Shown: piece by piece, positions 25,723 through 34,883 of the stretch
Position numbering within the stretch: the stretch's first letter is position 1
Layout: each line of letters begins with the position of its first letter
Assembly (NCBI GenBank): GCA_016703535.1
Contig: JADJBV010000001.1
Coordinates: forward strand, 6,500,001-6,564,000
Direction: 5' to 3'
DNA length: 64,000 bases
From: Deltaproteobacteria bacterium
GTDB taxonomy: Bacteria; Myxococcota; Kuafuiibacteriia; Kuafuiibacteriales; Kuafuiibacteriaceae
The notes under the pieces: generated by a model
What the model saw: the letters and a program-made list of their open reading frames with translations, nothing else
Told to the model about the DNA's origin: nothing
Database searches by the model: none
Position numbers and translations under genes: made by a program

Positions 25723-26958
25723 ATGCGCATCGCCATCCTCAGCGGCAACGGCAAGTTGTACAGCACCCGTCGGCTCAAAGAGGCCTGCCAGGCCCGGGGC
25801 CACAAGGTCCGGGTCCTCGACACCCTGGAGTTTTCCATCGTCGTCGAACAAGAGAACCCCAAGCTGTTTTATCGCGGCAAAGAGGTGCCTCGCTTCGACG
25901 CGGTGATCCCCCGGGTGTCGGCGGGCGTGAACTTCTTCGGCACGGCGGTGGTGCGCCAGTTCGAACAGATGGGCGTGTTCTGCTTGAACTCGGCCAACGC
26001 GATCATGGCCTCCCGGGACAAGCTGCGGGCCATCCAGCAGCTGTGCCGACACCAGATCGGCATCCCCCAGACCGCGTTCGTGCGCCAAAAGGTCGACGTC
26101 CCGGGCGCCATTCAGCAGGTCGGCGGGCCGCCGGTGGTGCTGAAGTTGCTCGAAGGTACCCAAGGCATCGGCGTGATGTTGGCCAGCGACGAAAAGATGG
26201 CCGAAGCGATCGTCGAGACCCTCCATTCGGCCCGGCAAAACGTGCTGATCCAGCGCTTCGTCAAGGAGAGCCGGGGCCGAGACATCCGCGCCTTTGTGGT
26301 CGGCAACCGGGTGGTGGCGGCCATGCGCCGCATCGCCCGAGGTGACGAGTTCCGCAGCAACGTGCATCGGGGTGGCATGGTGGAGATGGTGCAGCTCGAT
26401 TCGGTCTACGAAACCACCGCCATCCGGGCCGCCCAGGTGATGGGCCTGCGGGTGGCCGGCGTCGACATGTTGGAGAGCCTCGAGGGCCCGAAGGTCATGG
26501 AGGTCAACTCTTCGCCGGGCCTGGAGGGCATCGAGGCCGCGACCGGCGTCGACGTGGCGGCCGAGGTGATCAAACACATCGAAGAAGAGGTGCAGTTCCC
26601 GGACATCGATCTGCGCCAACGCCTGAGCTTGCGGAAAGGCTACGCGGTGATCGACGTGCCGGTCGACGAACGTTCGGAGCTCGCGCACCGGACCCTTTCG
26701 CAAGCTAGATTGCGGGACCGGGACGTCCAAGTATTGACCATCACCCGCGGTTCGGTGGTGATCCCGACGCCCCACGAGTCGATGGAGATCTTGCCCGGCG
26801 ACGTCTTGCTCTGCTTCGGCAAGACCTTCGCCCTCAAGGGCATCGCCGCCCCGCCCCGCTCCGCCAAGAAGAAGAAAAAACGTCGCGATCCGGATCAACT
26901 GACCGCGACCGGCGGTCCACGTGCGGCGCCATCTCGGAAGATCGCTCGGGCCCGGTGA
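25723..26958 (+). CDS. RimK-type ATP-grasp ligase fused to a TrkA-C (RCK_C) domain
   Basis: Residues 1-300 match RimK alpha-L-glutamate ligase: N-terminal domain (MRIAILSGNGKLYSTRRL), ATP-grasp core with LKLLEGTQGIGVML, QRFVKESRGRDIRAFVVG and metal-binding MEVNSSPGLEGIE. Residues about 305-375 match TrkA-C (GYAVIDVPVDERSELAHRTL...PGDVLLCFGK), a domain that usually senses ligands in transporters. A Lys-rich tail (KKKKKRR) ends the protein. RimK adds Glu residues to ribosomal protein S6 or similar substrates; the fused TrkA-C could make activity respond to a nucleotide or ion (inference). A clean ATG lies 21 bases after mgtE. Confidence 0.88.
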   Translation: MRIAILSGNGKLYSTRRLKEACQARGHKVRVLDTLEFSIVVEQENPKLFYRGKEVPRFDAVIPRVSAGVNFFGTAVVRQFEQMGVFCLNSANAIMASRDKLRAIQQLCRHQIGIPQTAFVRQKVDVPGAIQQVGGPPVVLKLLEGTQGIGVMLASDEKMAEAIVETLHSARQNVLIQRFVKESRGRDIRAFVVGNRVVAAMRRIARGDEFRSNVHRGGMVEMVQLDSVYETTAIRAAQVMGLRVAGVDMLESLEGPKVMEVNSSPGLEGIEAATGVDVAAEVIKHIEEEVQFPDIDLRQRLSLRKGYAVIDVPVDERSELAHRTLSQARLRDRDVQVLTITRGSVVIPTPHESMEILPGDVLLCFGKTFALKGIAAPPRSAKKKKKRRDPDQLTATGGPRAAPSRKIARAR

Positions 26959-27000
26959 GCGCCCTCACCGAAAGACCCACCGCCTAGGGGCGTGGAGCTT

Positions 27001-27009
27001 TGGTATAGG
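27001..27009 (+). promoter_or_regulatory. Extended -10-like TGGTATAGG directly before a start codon
   Basis: TG-G-TATAGG ends 5 bases before the ATG at 27015. It contains AGG(AG), so it could act both as extended -10 and as a ribosome site. A near copy lies before 62365. Confidence 0.35.
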
Positions 27010-27014
27010 AGCGC

Positions 27015-28397
27015 ATGTTTTGCGCACGACCTCTCTCCTTGGTGCTCTTGGCGGCGGCGATCGGCTGCGGTGAAGATCAAGAAGCGCCCCTCGGGAACCC
27101 GAACCCCACGCCGACCTTGGCCCCGATCCCAGGGGGCGGCACCGCGGGCGGCGCCATCAACGGCGCCTTCACCTTGTTCCTCATCGACTCGACTGACCGG
27201 CCCGTCGAGGGCGCTCAGATCCGAGTTGAGGTGGGGAACACGACCTTGGAAGGGACCACCAACGCGGCCGGGCGCGCGGACTTCGAGGTGGCCAAAGGCC
27301 CGGTGGCGGTCCACGCGTTCAAGGCCAACTACGCCTACAGCTCGGCCCTGGGCCTCGGGTCCCGGGCCTTGACCTTGGAGTTGGAGGACACGGGCTCCAC
27401 GGCGGCGATCGGCACCGTCACCGGCACCGTCAGCGGCTGGGACCTGTTGCCCGCCTTGGAGCAAAACAAGGCCCGGGTCGCGGTGGTCAGCGCTTTGGGC
27501 GACGACCTGGCGGCGGTGCCTCAAGATCCGCGGCCAGGTACGGTCACCGCCAACGACCCGGAGGGATCGGACAGCAACGTCTGTTTGTTGGGGCTGCCCC
27601 CGTTCCCCCGGCAACGAGACTACGGCCTCAAGCTGGAGGTGCGCGCTCAGGCCCTCTTCGTGTTGGGCGGCAGCTTCAGCTTCGCCGAAAGTCCGCCGGT
27701 CACTTTGACCCATGTCGGGATCCGGACCGCCCTCGACGTGCAAGAAGGCCAGAGCCGATCAGGACACGACGTCGCCTTGACCCACGCCTTGGATCAGCCG
27801 CTGGAGGTCATGAGCAGCGCTCCGCGTCCGGTCGGCTTCGATGAAGGCATGGCGACCTTCGCACTCCAGTTGGGGGATGCGGGCCCGTTTGCGCCGCTGG
27901 CGGTCAGCCCTCTCAACGGCGGGCGTGGGACCAGCCGGGGACCGACCTTGGATCGGGACTTCGCCGAGGCGTCGTATCTGGCGGCCCTCACCTACACCAG
28001 CACCACGATGGTCGATGGCGAACCGAGCCGGACCGTCTCGATGATCGGGCGAGGCCGAGAGCGGAGCTACACCTTCAGCACCTTGATGGACGCACCCGGG
28101 ATCCCGACCAAAGTTGGGCGAGGCGTTCGGAGCAACAATGTCGCGGGCGCGGGTCTCTATTCGATCTCGTTGCGTGCGCCCGGCGGGCCGGTGTTGTGGA
28201 ACGTGGCCATCGTCGGGACGCCCGAGGTCACCTTGCCCGGGGTGCCCAGTGGCCTGGTCGATCCGGTCCGCGGTCCTTTGGTGGTTGAGGTGACGGCCGC
28301 CGACCTGGGGGACGCGACCCTCCTCGACGCCAAGTTCCGTAAGCTCACATCGAAGATCCGGGCCAGCGCCTCCGCCCGGGCCCGACTCTCCTTCTAG
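27015..28397 (+). CDS. Lipoprotein with carboxypeptidase-regulatory-like beta domain
   Basis: The 460-residue protein has a signal peptide and lipobox AAAIGC (Cys18), then a Pro/Gly linker. Residues about 45-120 look like a carboxypeptidase regulatory/Ig-like domain (DSTDRPVEGAQIRVEV, TTNAAGRADFEV). The remainder is beta-rich with no enzyme motif. It is probably an outer-membrane-anchored surface or periplasmic binding protein. It heads a likely cluster with the Cys-rich lipoprotein and collagen-like protein downstream on the same strand. Confidence 0.78.
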   Translation: MFCARPLSLVLLAAAIGCGEDQEAPLGNPNPTPTLAPIPGGGTAGGAINGAFTLFLIDSTDRPVEGAQIRVEVGNTTLEGTTNAAGRADFEVAKGPVAVHAFKANYAYSSALGLGSRALTLELEDTGSTAAIGTVTGTVSGWDLLPALEQNKARVAVVSALGDDLAAVPQDPRPGTVTANDPEGSDSNVCLLGLPPFPRQRDYGLKLEVRAQALFVLGGSFSFAESPPVTLTHVGIRTALDVQEGQSRSGHDVALTHALDQPLEVMSSAPRPVGFDEGMATFALQLGDAGPFAPLAVSPLNGGRGTSRGPTLDRDFAEASYLAALTYTSTTMVDGEPSRTVSMIGRGRERSYTFSTLMDAPGIPTKVGRGVRSNNVAGAGLYSISLRAPGGPVLWNVAIVGTPEVTLPGVPSGLVDPVRGPLVVEVTAADLGDATLLDAKFRKLTSKIRASASARARLSF

Positions 28398-28464
28398 GTC
28401 GGCGGGCGGGTGGGCCGGGCGCCTTCCTTGACGCTCGTGGAAGGCGCTCGCTAACCTCTTGGGG

Positions 28465-28797
28465 ATGGCTCGTGTTTTACCCTGGCTCGCGCTCCTGGCG
28501 TGTGCCTGCTCCTTCGAGCCCCCGGTGGCGGCGCCCCAGGCGAACGGCCAGAGCTGCCGCTTGGACTCCTTTTGCCAGACCGGCATCTGCGAAGGCGGGA
28601 TCTGTCGGGAGTGTCGCGCCAATCAAGGTTGTGCGGCGGGCCAGACCTGCGATCTGAACTTGGGTCAATGCCGGGTCGAACCCAACGGCGATCGCCGACA
28701 CGCCAGCGATGAAGGTCAACACTACCGCAGCAACGGCCAGCGGGCCCACGTGGGACGGGTGGCGATCGTGCCGGTGCAGACCGAGGTCCAGCGATGA
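28465..28797 (+). CDS. Small Cys-rich lipoprotein
   Basis: The 110-residue protein has a signal peptide ending LALLACACS. The mature part is packed with Cys in a CxxxxxCxxGxC-like order (SCRLDSFCQTGICEGGICREC, GCAAGQTCDLNLGQC), resembling small disulfide-rich EGF-like or Dickkopf-like repeats of myxobacterial surface proteins. The Arg-rich last 35 residues are less typical, but the frame ends in an ATGA overlap with the collagen-like gene, which supports it. Probably co-expressed surface component; function unknown. Confidence 0.65.
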   Translation: MARVLPWLALLACACSFEPPVAAPQANGQSCRLDSFCQTGICEGGICRECRANQGCAAGQTCDLNLGQCRVEPNGDRRHASDEGQHYRSNGQRAHVGRVAIVPVQTEVQR

Positions 28798-30137
28798 AGA
28801 AGCTCCTCCTTGCCTTGGGCCTGGCCGCGTTCAGCGCCGAAGCCCGGGCTCAATCGGCCTATGTGCCGCCGCAGATGGTCGCCCAGGGTCGCTTCAGCAA
28901 AAGCGACGGCACGCCCGAAACCGGCACCTTGCGGGTGACCTTCGCCCTCTACGACACGGCCACCGGCGGCACGGCGTTGTGGACCGAGTCTTTGAACCTG
29001 ACCTTGTCGCCCCTCGGCACCTATTCGGTGCGGCTGGGCGACACCACGACGCTCAGCCCCGATCTATTCAGTGGAGAGCTCTTGTGGGTCGGTCTGACGG
29101 TCGAGGGTGAAACCGAGTTGTTGCCCAGGGAACCCTTGGCCAGCGTGCCCTACGCCTTTCGGGCCGAGGTCGCGGGCAACGTGGCCTACAACGGCGGCTA
29201 CTTGATCGATCCGGTGACCGGCGAATGGCGAGGCCCACCCCCCAACGGCGCGACCGGACCCACCGGACCTACCGGAGCGATCGGCCCGGCCGGACCCACG
29301 GGCCCCACCGGCGCCGGCGTCGACGGGCCCGCGGGCCCCACCGGACCTCGAGGCCCCACCGGCGCCACCGGACCCACCGGCGGGAATGGAGCCGTGGGCC
29401 CAGACGGCGCGACCGGGCCCACCGGACCTGCCGGACCCAACGGACCCACGGGCCCCACCGGACCCACCGGCCTCACTGGACTCACCGGCGCCGCTGGACC
29501 CACCGGGCCCACCGGGCCGATCGGACTCACGGGTCTCACCGGCGCCACCGGAGCGATCGGACCCACCGGGCCCACCGGGCCGATCGGACTCACAGGTCTC
29601 ACCGGAGCCACCGGGGCGATCGGACCCACCGGACCCACCGGGGCGATCGGACTCACCGGGCTCACGGGCGCGACGGGAGCCACCGGCGCCATCGGGCCCA
29701 CCGGCGCGACCGGGCCCACCGGCGCGACCGGGCCCACGGGAGATCCGGCGCCCGCCTATCGACAGTTCGTGTTGGTCCAAGATCAGTCGGATCTGCCGAT
29801 CAACAACCCACCGGTGGCCGGAGTGGAGATCAGCTCGAACGCCAGCCGCACCCGGGTCGACCTCAGCGCCTTCACCGAAGCCCGCCTGCAGTTTATGGTC
29901 AGCACCAACAACAGCGCCATCGCCTGTCGCATCGAGTTCTCCACCGACGGCGGCGGCAACTGGGCCACGCTGATCGGCCCGCTGAACTCCGGCACCAACG
30001 GCAACGATCTCAACGTCAGCGCTTACGCGGCGATCCCGGCGGGTGCCCGAGGTGATGTCACCCTACGAGCGATGATCATCGGCACCGGCGGCAACCCCGA
30101 TCCCGTGGTCCGCACCGTCCGCCTCGACGTCCGCTGA
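28794..30137 (+). CDS. Secreted collagen-like protein (Gly-X-Y repeats)
   Basis: The 447-residue protein has a signal peptide (LLLALGLAAFSAEARAQ) and an N-terminal beta domain (25-150: GRFSKSDGTPETGTLRVTFALYD ... LASVPYAFRA) common in Myxococcota. A collagen-like region follows (about 152-320): over fifty Gly-X-Y triplets, mostly GPT, GAT, GLT and GAI, with one break at GAGVD. A C-terminal beta-sandwich (330-447) may trimerise or bind ligand. Thr in Y positions may be glycosylated, as in other bacterial collagens. It likely forms a surface or extracellular triple-helical rod. The start overlaps the upstream Cys-rich gene by 4 bases. Confidence 0.88.
   Translation: MKKLLLALGLAAFSAEARAQSAYVPPQMVAQGRFSKSDGTPETGTLRVTFALYDTATGGTALWTESLNLTLSPLGTYSVRLGDTTTLSPDLFSGELLWVGLTVEGETELLPREPLASVPYAFRAEVAGNVAYNGGYLIDPVTGEWRGPPPNGATGPTGPTGAIGPAGPTGPTGAGVDGPAGPTGPRGPTGATGPTGGNGAVGPDGATGPTGPAGPNGPTGPTGPTGLTGLTGAAGPTGPTGPIGLTGLTGATGAIGPTGPTGPIGLTGLTGATGAIGPTGPTGAIGLTGLTGATGATGAIGPTGATGPTGATGPTGDPAPAYRQFVLVQDQSDLPINNPPVAGVEISSNASRTRVDLSAFTEARLQFMVSTNNSAIACRIEFSTDGGGNWATLIGPLNSGTNGNDLNVSAYAAIPAGARGDVTLRAMIIGTGGNPDPVVRTVRLDVR
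29496..29687 (+). repeat. 63-bp tandem repeat units inside the collagen-like region
   Basis: Three successive units encode seven Gly-X-Y triplets each (GPT GPT GPI GLT GLT GAT GAI); the third has GAI for GPI and one extra triplet. Starts lie at 29496, 29559 and 29622. The near-identical DNA suggests recent expansion and length variation. Confidence 0.7.
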
Positions 30138-30177
30138 GCCCAGGCGGCCCGCTCCCGGCCCCTGGCAACGCGGCCTC

Positions 30178-32631
30178 CTAGGACAGGCCGCGGCTGACCA
30201 ACAACTCGAGATCCGGATCGATGCGATAACCCAAACGTCGGGCACGATTCAGGTGTTCGGCCGCGGACTCGAAGCGTCCGCGGCGGGCCAAGACCTCGGC
30301 CATCTTGTGGTGAGCACCCGGGTGATTGGGCTCGAGGGCCAACACCTTCATCAAGGCGGTCTGAGCCTCTTCGAAGGACTGACCTTCACCTTGGCGTACC
30401 AACAACATCGAAAGCCGATAACAGGCGGTCACGCTGTGGGGGCTGCGCACGACCCGGGCCCGGGCCAAGGCGATGTCCCGGGCCAGATCCGGATCGGACG
30501 AGCCGGTCGAGAGGTTGGTGTGGTGATGGCCCACTTGGTTCTCGAAGGTCTGTCGTTGGGGTGGGGGCGCTTTGCGAGCCCCGGCCGGCGCTGACTTGAC
30601 CGGGAGTTCGTCGGCCGAGATCTCCGCCGGATCGTCGGCGGCCTCGAAGTCGAAGGTGGTCCCCGGCGGCACCGGTGGATTTTGAGGCTGATTTTCGACC
30701 AACTTGGTCCGGATGATCCGGGGCCCGTTGGGCACTGCAGGCTCGTCCGCGCCGGCCCCCGGGGCCTTAGGCAACACCGGGGTGATCCAAGGCGAACCCG
30801 CGGCTGCCCCCCGGACCAACTTCATGTCTCGGCGAGGGCGAGCGGTCTCCGGCAAGCTCCCGGTGTGGGGCGAGGCCTCGGCCGCCGGGGATGGCGTCGA
30901 AGGTGCCTTGGGCCGGGTCAGCGGGATCGGCTCCCCCCCACGACCCACCAAATGCAGCCCGGACGGCGCAGCGGGGGTCGGCACGATCGGCTCTCCAAGA
31001 GCCCGAGGGGTGGGGACGATGTCCGGGAGAGGAGGAGGCACAACCCGGGGCGGATCGATCCGCGGCTCTTCGTAGCGCGGCGCTTCCACCCGCGGCACTT
31101 CAACCCGGGGCGCCGGCAACACCGGAGGTTCGGCCCGCATGAACACCGGCACCACGACCAAGGGCGGTCCGTCTTCGGGGGCGGTGCCCTCCTCCGCTTC
31201 GTCGAGATCCAGCGGGAGCGGCGGCGGCAAAGAACGGGGCACCGAAGCGTAGGCCTCGCTCAAGACCGTGGGCATTCCGGCAGCGTCGAGGCCCGGCATC
31301 GCGCTCGGCTCATCGTCGAGGGCGTCGAGATCGACCGGCTGGGGCCGACCCGAGATCGACTCGGTCGCGGCGGCCTCGGCGAAGAACGAGGCGAAGATGC
31401 TGCGTTGGGCCGACTCCGAAGGCGGCGGCAGCTGCGGCGGAGCGGAAGGCGTCCGGGCCGAAGGTGGCGGCAATGGGAGCGGCGGCTCTTCCATGGCCAT
31501 GGTGGTCGGATCCTCTTCGACGTGGACCTCGGGCTCGGGCTCGAGGTCCGGCTCGGGCTCGAGTTGAAGTTCGGCCTCAGGCTCGGGCGCGGGTTCGGGG
31601 ATCGGAAGGACCAAGGAGATCTCTCGGGGCAAGTTCACCGGCACCGGGAGGCTCGGTTCGGAGCTGAGATCGATCTCGACGCTGAGGGGCACCTCGACCG
31701 GTTCGGGTTTGGGCATCGGCACGCCGGGCACACTCAAGGTGCCGGGCGTATCGAAGGGCTCATCGAGATCATCGAGATCGATGACCACCGACGGGATCCG
31801 CTCGTTGTCTGGTTCAGGGCGGCTCGGCAAGTTGGCCAACACCTGCTCGTCGTAAGACGCGGTCGGTGGCGCGGCGCCCAACATCGCCGACCGATCGGCG
31901 GACATCGACACGTCTTCTTCGATCATGCCGCGGCCGGTGGCCACGAAGTTGCGGAAGGCCGACTTCAGCTCGGCCCCCAGACCCAGCAGGCCGATCTCCA
32001 ACACCGGGCGGCCCATACGAGTCAGCGGCGTCGCCCGGGCCACCTGCCCGCTCAAGATCCATTCGGCTTGGGAGTTGGGGTGCACTACCAACAACTCCAC
32101 CGGCGTCCCAATCGGCTTCGGCACCGGGGTCTCGATCCGCACCACCCCTTTGCTGAGCTCACCGCGATAGAAGGCCCAAAGGCGCCCCAGATCCCGAGGC
32201 TTGATGATGAAGGTCGGGGCCTCTTCGTCCCCTTGCATCGCCAAACGCGGCGGCGCCATCACCTCCGCCACCGGCACCTCGGGCACCCGCTCCCCCACGT
32301 CGCGCAGGTGCTTCAGGTATTGCTGCCAGTGGGCCTTGGCCTGGGCGTCGAAGAGGAAGAAGTCGAGACCAATGCCCGGGATGCGTTGGCCATCGGGCCG
32401 CACCAGATCGGCCAAACGGGTCACCATCGCGGTGACCGAGATCGTGGCCCGCGGTTGAGGTAAAGATAACTCCAGCTCCATGTACTGGCGCAGAGCCCGA
32501 GGTTTGGGAGAGAACACGGCGATGCCGTGGGTGGAGACGTTGGCGGTGAGCGTCCGTTCGCCGCCTTGGGCATCCTTCAGCCACACCGGCAGCGCCACTG
32601 CTATGCGCTCCGATCGTCTGCGGTTGGCCAT
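30178..32631 (-). CDS. PilZ-like/TPR protein with long Pro/Glu-rich linker
   Basis: The 817-residue protein starts MANRRRSERIAVALPVWL, a PilZ domain (1-95) with RRxxR and NVSTHGIAVF motifs for c-di-GMP. A second PilZ-like beta domain follows (about 125-210: SKGVVRIETPVPKPIGTPVELL). A very long disordered linker rich in Pro, Glu and Ala (about 240-650) leads to C-terminal TPRs (about 730-815: ALEPNHPGAHHKMAEVLARRG). The ATG at 32631 is well inside a longer open frame that overlaps the divergent transglycosylase; the PilZ motif right after this ATG decides the start. It is probably a signalling scaffold. Confidence 0.82.
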   Translation of the reverse strand: MANRRRSERIAVALPVWLKDAQGGERTLTANVSTHGIAVFSPKPRALRQYMELELSLPQPRATISVTAMVTRLADLVRPDGQRIPGIGLDFFLFDAQAKAHWQQYLKHLRDVGERVPEVPVAEVMAPPRLAMQGDEEAPTFIIKPRDLGRLWAFYRGELSKGVVRIETPVPKPIGTPVELLVVHPNSQAEWILSGQVARATPLTRMGRPVLEIGLLGLGAELKSAFRNFVATGRGMIEEDVSMSADRSAMLGAAPPTASYDEQVLANLPSRPEPDNERIPSVVIDLDDLDEPFDTPGTLSVPGVPMPKPEPVEVPLSVEIDLSSEPSLPVPVNLPREISLVLPIPEPAPEPEAELQLEPEPDLEPEPEVHVEEDPTTMAMEEPPLPLPPPSARTPSAPPQLPPPSESAQRSIFASFFAEAAATESISGRPQPVDLDALDDEPSAMPGLDAAGMPTVLSEAYASVPRSLPPPLPLDLDEAEEGTAPEDGPPLVVVPVFMRAEPPVLPAPRVEVPRVEAPRYEEPRIDPPRVVPPPLPDIVPTPRALGEPIVPTPAAPSGLHLVGRGGEPIPLTRPKAPSTPSPAAEASPHTGSLPETARPRRDMKLVRGAAAGSPWITPVLPKAPGAGADEPAVPNGPRIIRTKLVENQPQNPPVPPGTTFDFEAADDPAEISADELPVKSAPAGARKAPPPQRQTFENQVGHHHTNLSTGSSDPDLARDIALARARVVRSPHSVTACYRLSMLLVRQGEGQSFEEAQTALMKVLALEPNHPGAHHKMAEVLARRGRFESAAEHLNRARRLGYRIDPDLELLVSRGLS

Positions 32632-32725
32632 CGTCCCGTTGGTAAAGATAGGGACATCTCCATCGGCCTGGAAAGGTTCAAAAGGCGTGAATTCAGCGAT
32701 CCCCGACGAACGTCCGAGGCGAAAG

Positions 32726-34852
32726 GTGGGTCGCCGGGCCGCTGGGGTGGGTTTGCTCTTGGCCGCTTGCGCCCTCCCGGGCTGGGCCGAAGCCAGCACC
32801 ACCGCCACCACCAGCAGCCCCCTGGCCAGCCTGTTCGCCCCCGATCCCCTGGGCCCTCTGGCCAAAGCCCGCCTGGCCCTGGAGCAAAAGGCGCCGGCCG
32901 ACGCCGAGGTCGCGCTTAAGGGTTTCATCGGTTCCACCGCCGACGTGGCCCGCTGGTTACGGGCCCAGGCCTTGGCTGAACAAGGCAAAGATTCCGAGGC
33001 CTTGACCGAACTTCGGGCCCTCCCGAGCCGGGCCTTGGGGTGTGTGCCTCCCGCCAGCGATCCCTTGTCGATCGATCCCAAGGTCAAGGAGGCCGAACTT
33101 TTGGCCAAGCGGGATCCGGCGGCGGCCGCCCAGCTCCTGTCAACGTTACCGCCGGACGGCGCCCGCTTCCTGACCGGGATCCGGCTCTACCAAAAGGCCG
33201 GCCAGGCGGCGGCGGCGAACGCCTTGGAGCAACGGCTGCTCTTGGAGATCCCCGAAGCGCCCGAGTCTTTGGCGGTGGCCAAGGATCGGGGCAAGGTCAC
33301 GGCCCTCGGACCCGAGCTGCGCCTGGCCCGGGCCTTTCGCCTCTTGGACGCCAACGTCAACGAAGAGGCCCGGGACGAAGCGAGCGCCTTGCTCTCGGAG
33401 TTGCCCAAGGACGCGGCGACGCGGTGCGAGCTCGGCTACATCTTGGGCAAAGCGCAACGCAAGTTGCGATCCTACAAGACGGCGATCGAGGCCTTGGAGT
33501 TGGCCCGCACCTCTTGCCCCGAAGGCAAGGATTGGGCGCTCAAGGCGGCCTTGCTCGAGCTGCAGGTGCGGGCGATCCGCGGCCAAGTGAAGGCCGGCAA
33601 GGCGACGCTCCAGTGGATCCTCAACAAATACGAACGCCACAGCTACGCCGACGACGCGATCTACACCTACGCCGAAACCGCCGAACGCGCCGGACAACTG
33701 AAGGTCGCGGCCCCGCTCTACCAAAAGCTGCTCGATGACTACGGCGACGGTGATCAAGCGACGGCGGCGGCTTGGCGTTTGGCCTTTTCGGCGATCGAAT
33801 CCGAAGACGCCACGGCCGCCGAAAAACACCTGCGCTTCATCTTGCGCGGCAACCCGGCCCGGATCGTCGATCGCGAGCAGGCTCGTTATTGGTTGGCCCA
33901 GGTGCTGGAAAAGAAGCAGCCCGCCGAGGCCGAGGCCTTGTATTTGGGCCTCACCGAAACGCCGACCTTCTACACCTGGTTGGCGATCGATCGCCTGGGA
34001 CGGAGCCAACCGAAGTTGGCCGAGGCGATGAAGGTGCGGCTGTGGACCGCGGTGCAGGCGCCGGTGCCGACCTTTGTCCCCGCGCCGCGGATCGCCAACG
34101 ACCCGCGTTTTTTGGCGGCGCGCAGCTTGGCGGCGGCGGGCCTGCCGATCTTGGCGGCGGCGGAGTTGGAGCGGCTGACCTGCGACAAGCTCGACGATCA
34201 AGAGTTGTTGACCGTGGCCTTTGCCCTCGACGCGGTGGCGGCCCATCCCCGAGCGCAAGCTCTCTTGCGAGGACGACCCGGCTTGTTGTCGGGATCGTTT
34301 CGGGCCGAGTCGGTGCCGGTGTGGCGCGCCGCCTATTCTCGCCCGTACCTGGAGCTGATCACCGCGGCCGCCAAAGCCGAAAAGGTCGAGCCCCTCTTGC
34401 TCCACGCTTTGGTGCGGGAGGAGAGCACCTTCGATCCCAAGATCGTCAGCTGGGCCGGCGCCACCGGATTGGCCCAGCTGATGCCCGCCACCGCCATCGG
34501 CGCCTACGCCACCGTCTATCGGGGGCGCCTGGACCTGGCCCGGCTGACCGAACCCGAGCTGAACCTGCGGCTCGGGGCCCACGTGTTGCGGCTGGGGATG
34601 AAGAGCTTCGATAAGACCGAACCCTTGGCCTTGGGCGCCTACAACGGCGGCGCCGGCCTGGTGGAACGTTTCCTCGGCAAAGAGCCGGTGCCCTTCGATC
34701 GCTGGATCGAACGTTTTGGCGTCCGGGAAACCCGGCGCTACATGCAGCGGGTGACCGAAACCTGGGGTCTTTACCGGCTCTTATACGATCCCCTGAAGCC
34801 CTGGATCAGCCTGCCCGAAAACGTGGGCCCACCGGCGGCGTCTCGCGATTGA
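32726..34852 (+). CDS. Soluble lytic murein transglycosylase (Slt-like, SLT domain with TPR superhelix)
   Basis: A product of about 708 residues. It starts with an Arg-rich signal region and lipobox LLLAAC. A long helical TPR-like superhelix (about 40-540) precedes the GH23 lysozyme-like SLT domain: catalytic Glu in LVREESTFDP, then GATGLAQLMPATA and ALGAYNGGAGLVERF, as in Slt70. It cleaves the MurNAc-GlcNAc bond to give 1,6-anhydro products in the periplasm, supplying substrate to the NagZ recycling path encoded at 57972. GTG at 32726 follows GAGG; GTG at 32687 is an alternative. The stop codon overlaps a Fur-box-like site for feoA. Confidence 0.88.
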   Translation: MGRRAAGVGLLLAACALPGWAEASTTATTSSPLASLFAPDPLGPLAKARLALEQKAPADAEVALKGFIGSTADVARWLRAQALAEQGKDSEALTELRALPSRALGCVPPASDPLSIDPKVKEAELLAKRDPAAAAQLLSTLPPDGARFLTGIRLYQKAGQAAAANALEQRLLLEIPEAPESLAVAKDRGKVTALGPELRLARAFRLLDANVNEEARDEASALLSELPKDAATRCELGYILGKAQRKLRSYKTAIEALELARTSCPEGKDWALKAALLELQVRAIRGQVKAGKATLQWILNKYERHSYADDAIYTYAETAERAGQLKVAAPLYQKLLDDYGDGDQATAAAWRLAFSAIESEDATAAEKHLRFILRGNPARIVDREQARYWLAQVLEKKQPAEAEALYLGLTETPTFYTWLAIDRLGRSQPKLAEAMKVRLWTAVQAPVPTFVPAPRIANDPRFLAARSLAAAGLPILAAAELERLTCDKLDDQELLTVAFALDAVAAHPRAQALLRGRPGLLSGSFRAESVPVWRAAYSRPYLELITAAAKAEKVEPLLLHALVREESTFDPKIVSWAGATGLAQLMPATAIGAYATVYRGRLDLARLTEPELNLRLGAHVLRLGMKSFDKTEPLALGAYNGGAGLVERFLGKEPVPFDRWIERFGVRETRRYMQRVTETWGLYRLLYDPLKPWISLPENVGPPAASRD
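34254..34269. repeat. Dispersed palindrome copy (CGCAAG-CTCT-CTTGCG)
   Basis: Perfect 6-bp arms, inside the transglycosylase gene. Confidence 0.55.
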
Positions 34853-34864
34853 CTTTCATTTTCA
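34850..34864 (+). promoter_or_regulatory. Fur-box-like site upstream of feoA
   Basis: TGACTTTCATTTTCA matches 10 of the 14 defined positions of the 7-1-7 Fur consensus (TGATAAT-N-ATTATCA). It is A+T-rich in a G+C-rich context and lies 19 bases before feoA, overlapping the transglycosylase stop codon. Iron-Fur repression of feoAB would be expected. Confidence 0.5.
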
Positions 34865-34883
34865 ACAAACGTCTCCTCCCCCC

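Noticed and set aside
29496..29687. Tandem repeats read as a CRISPR array
   Set aside because: No unique spacers; units code for Gly-X-Y triplets and no cas genes exist.
29198..29737. Minus-strand GPVAPV-rich frame
   Set aside because: Antisense of the collagen triplets; the plus strand has signal peptide and flanking domains.
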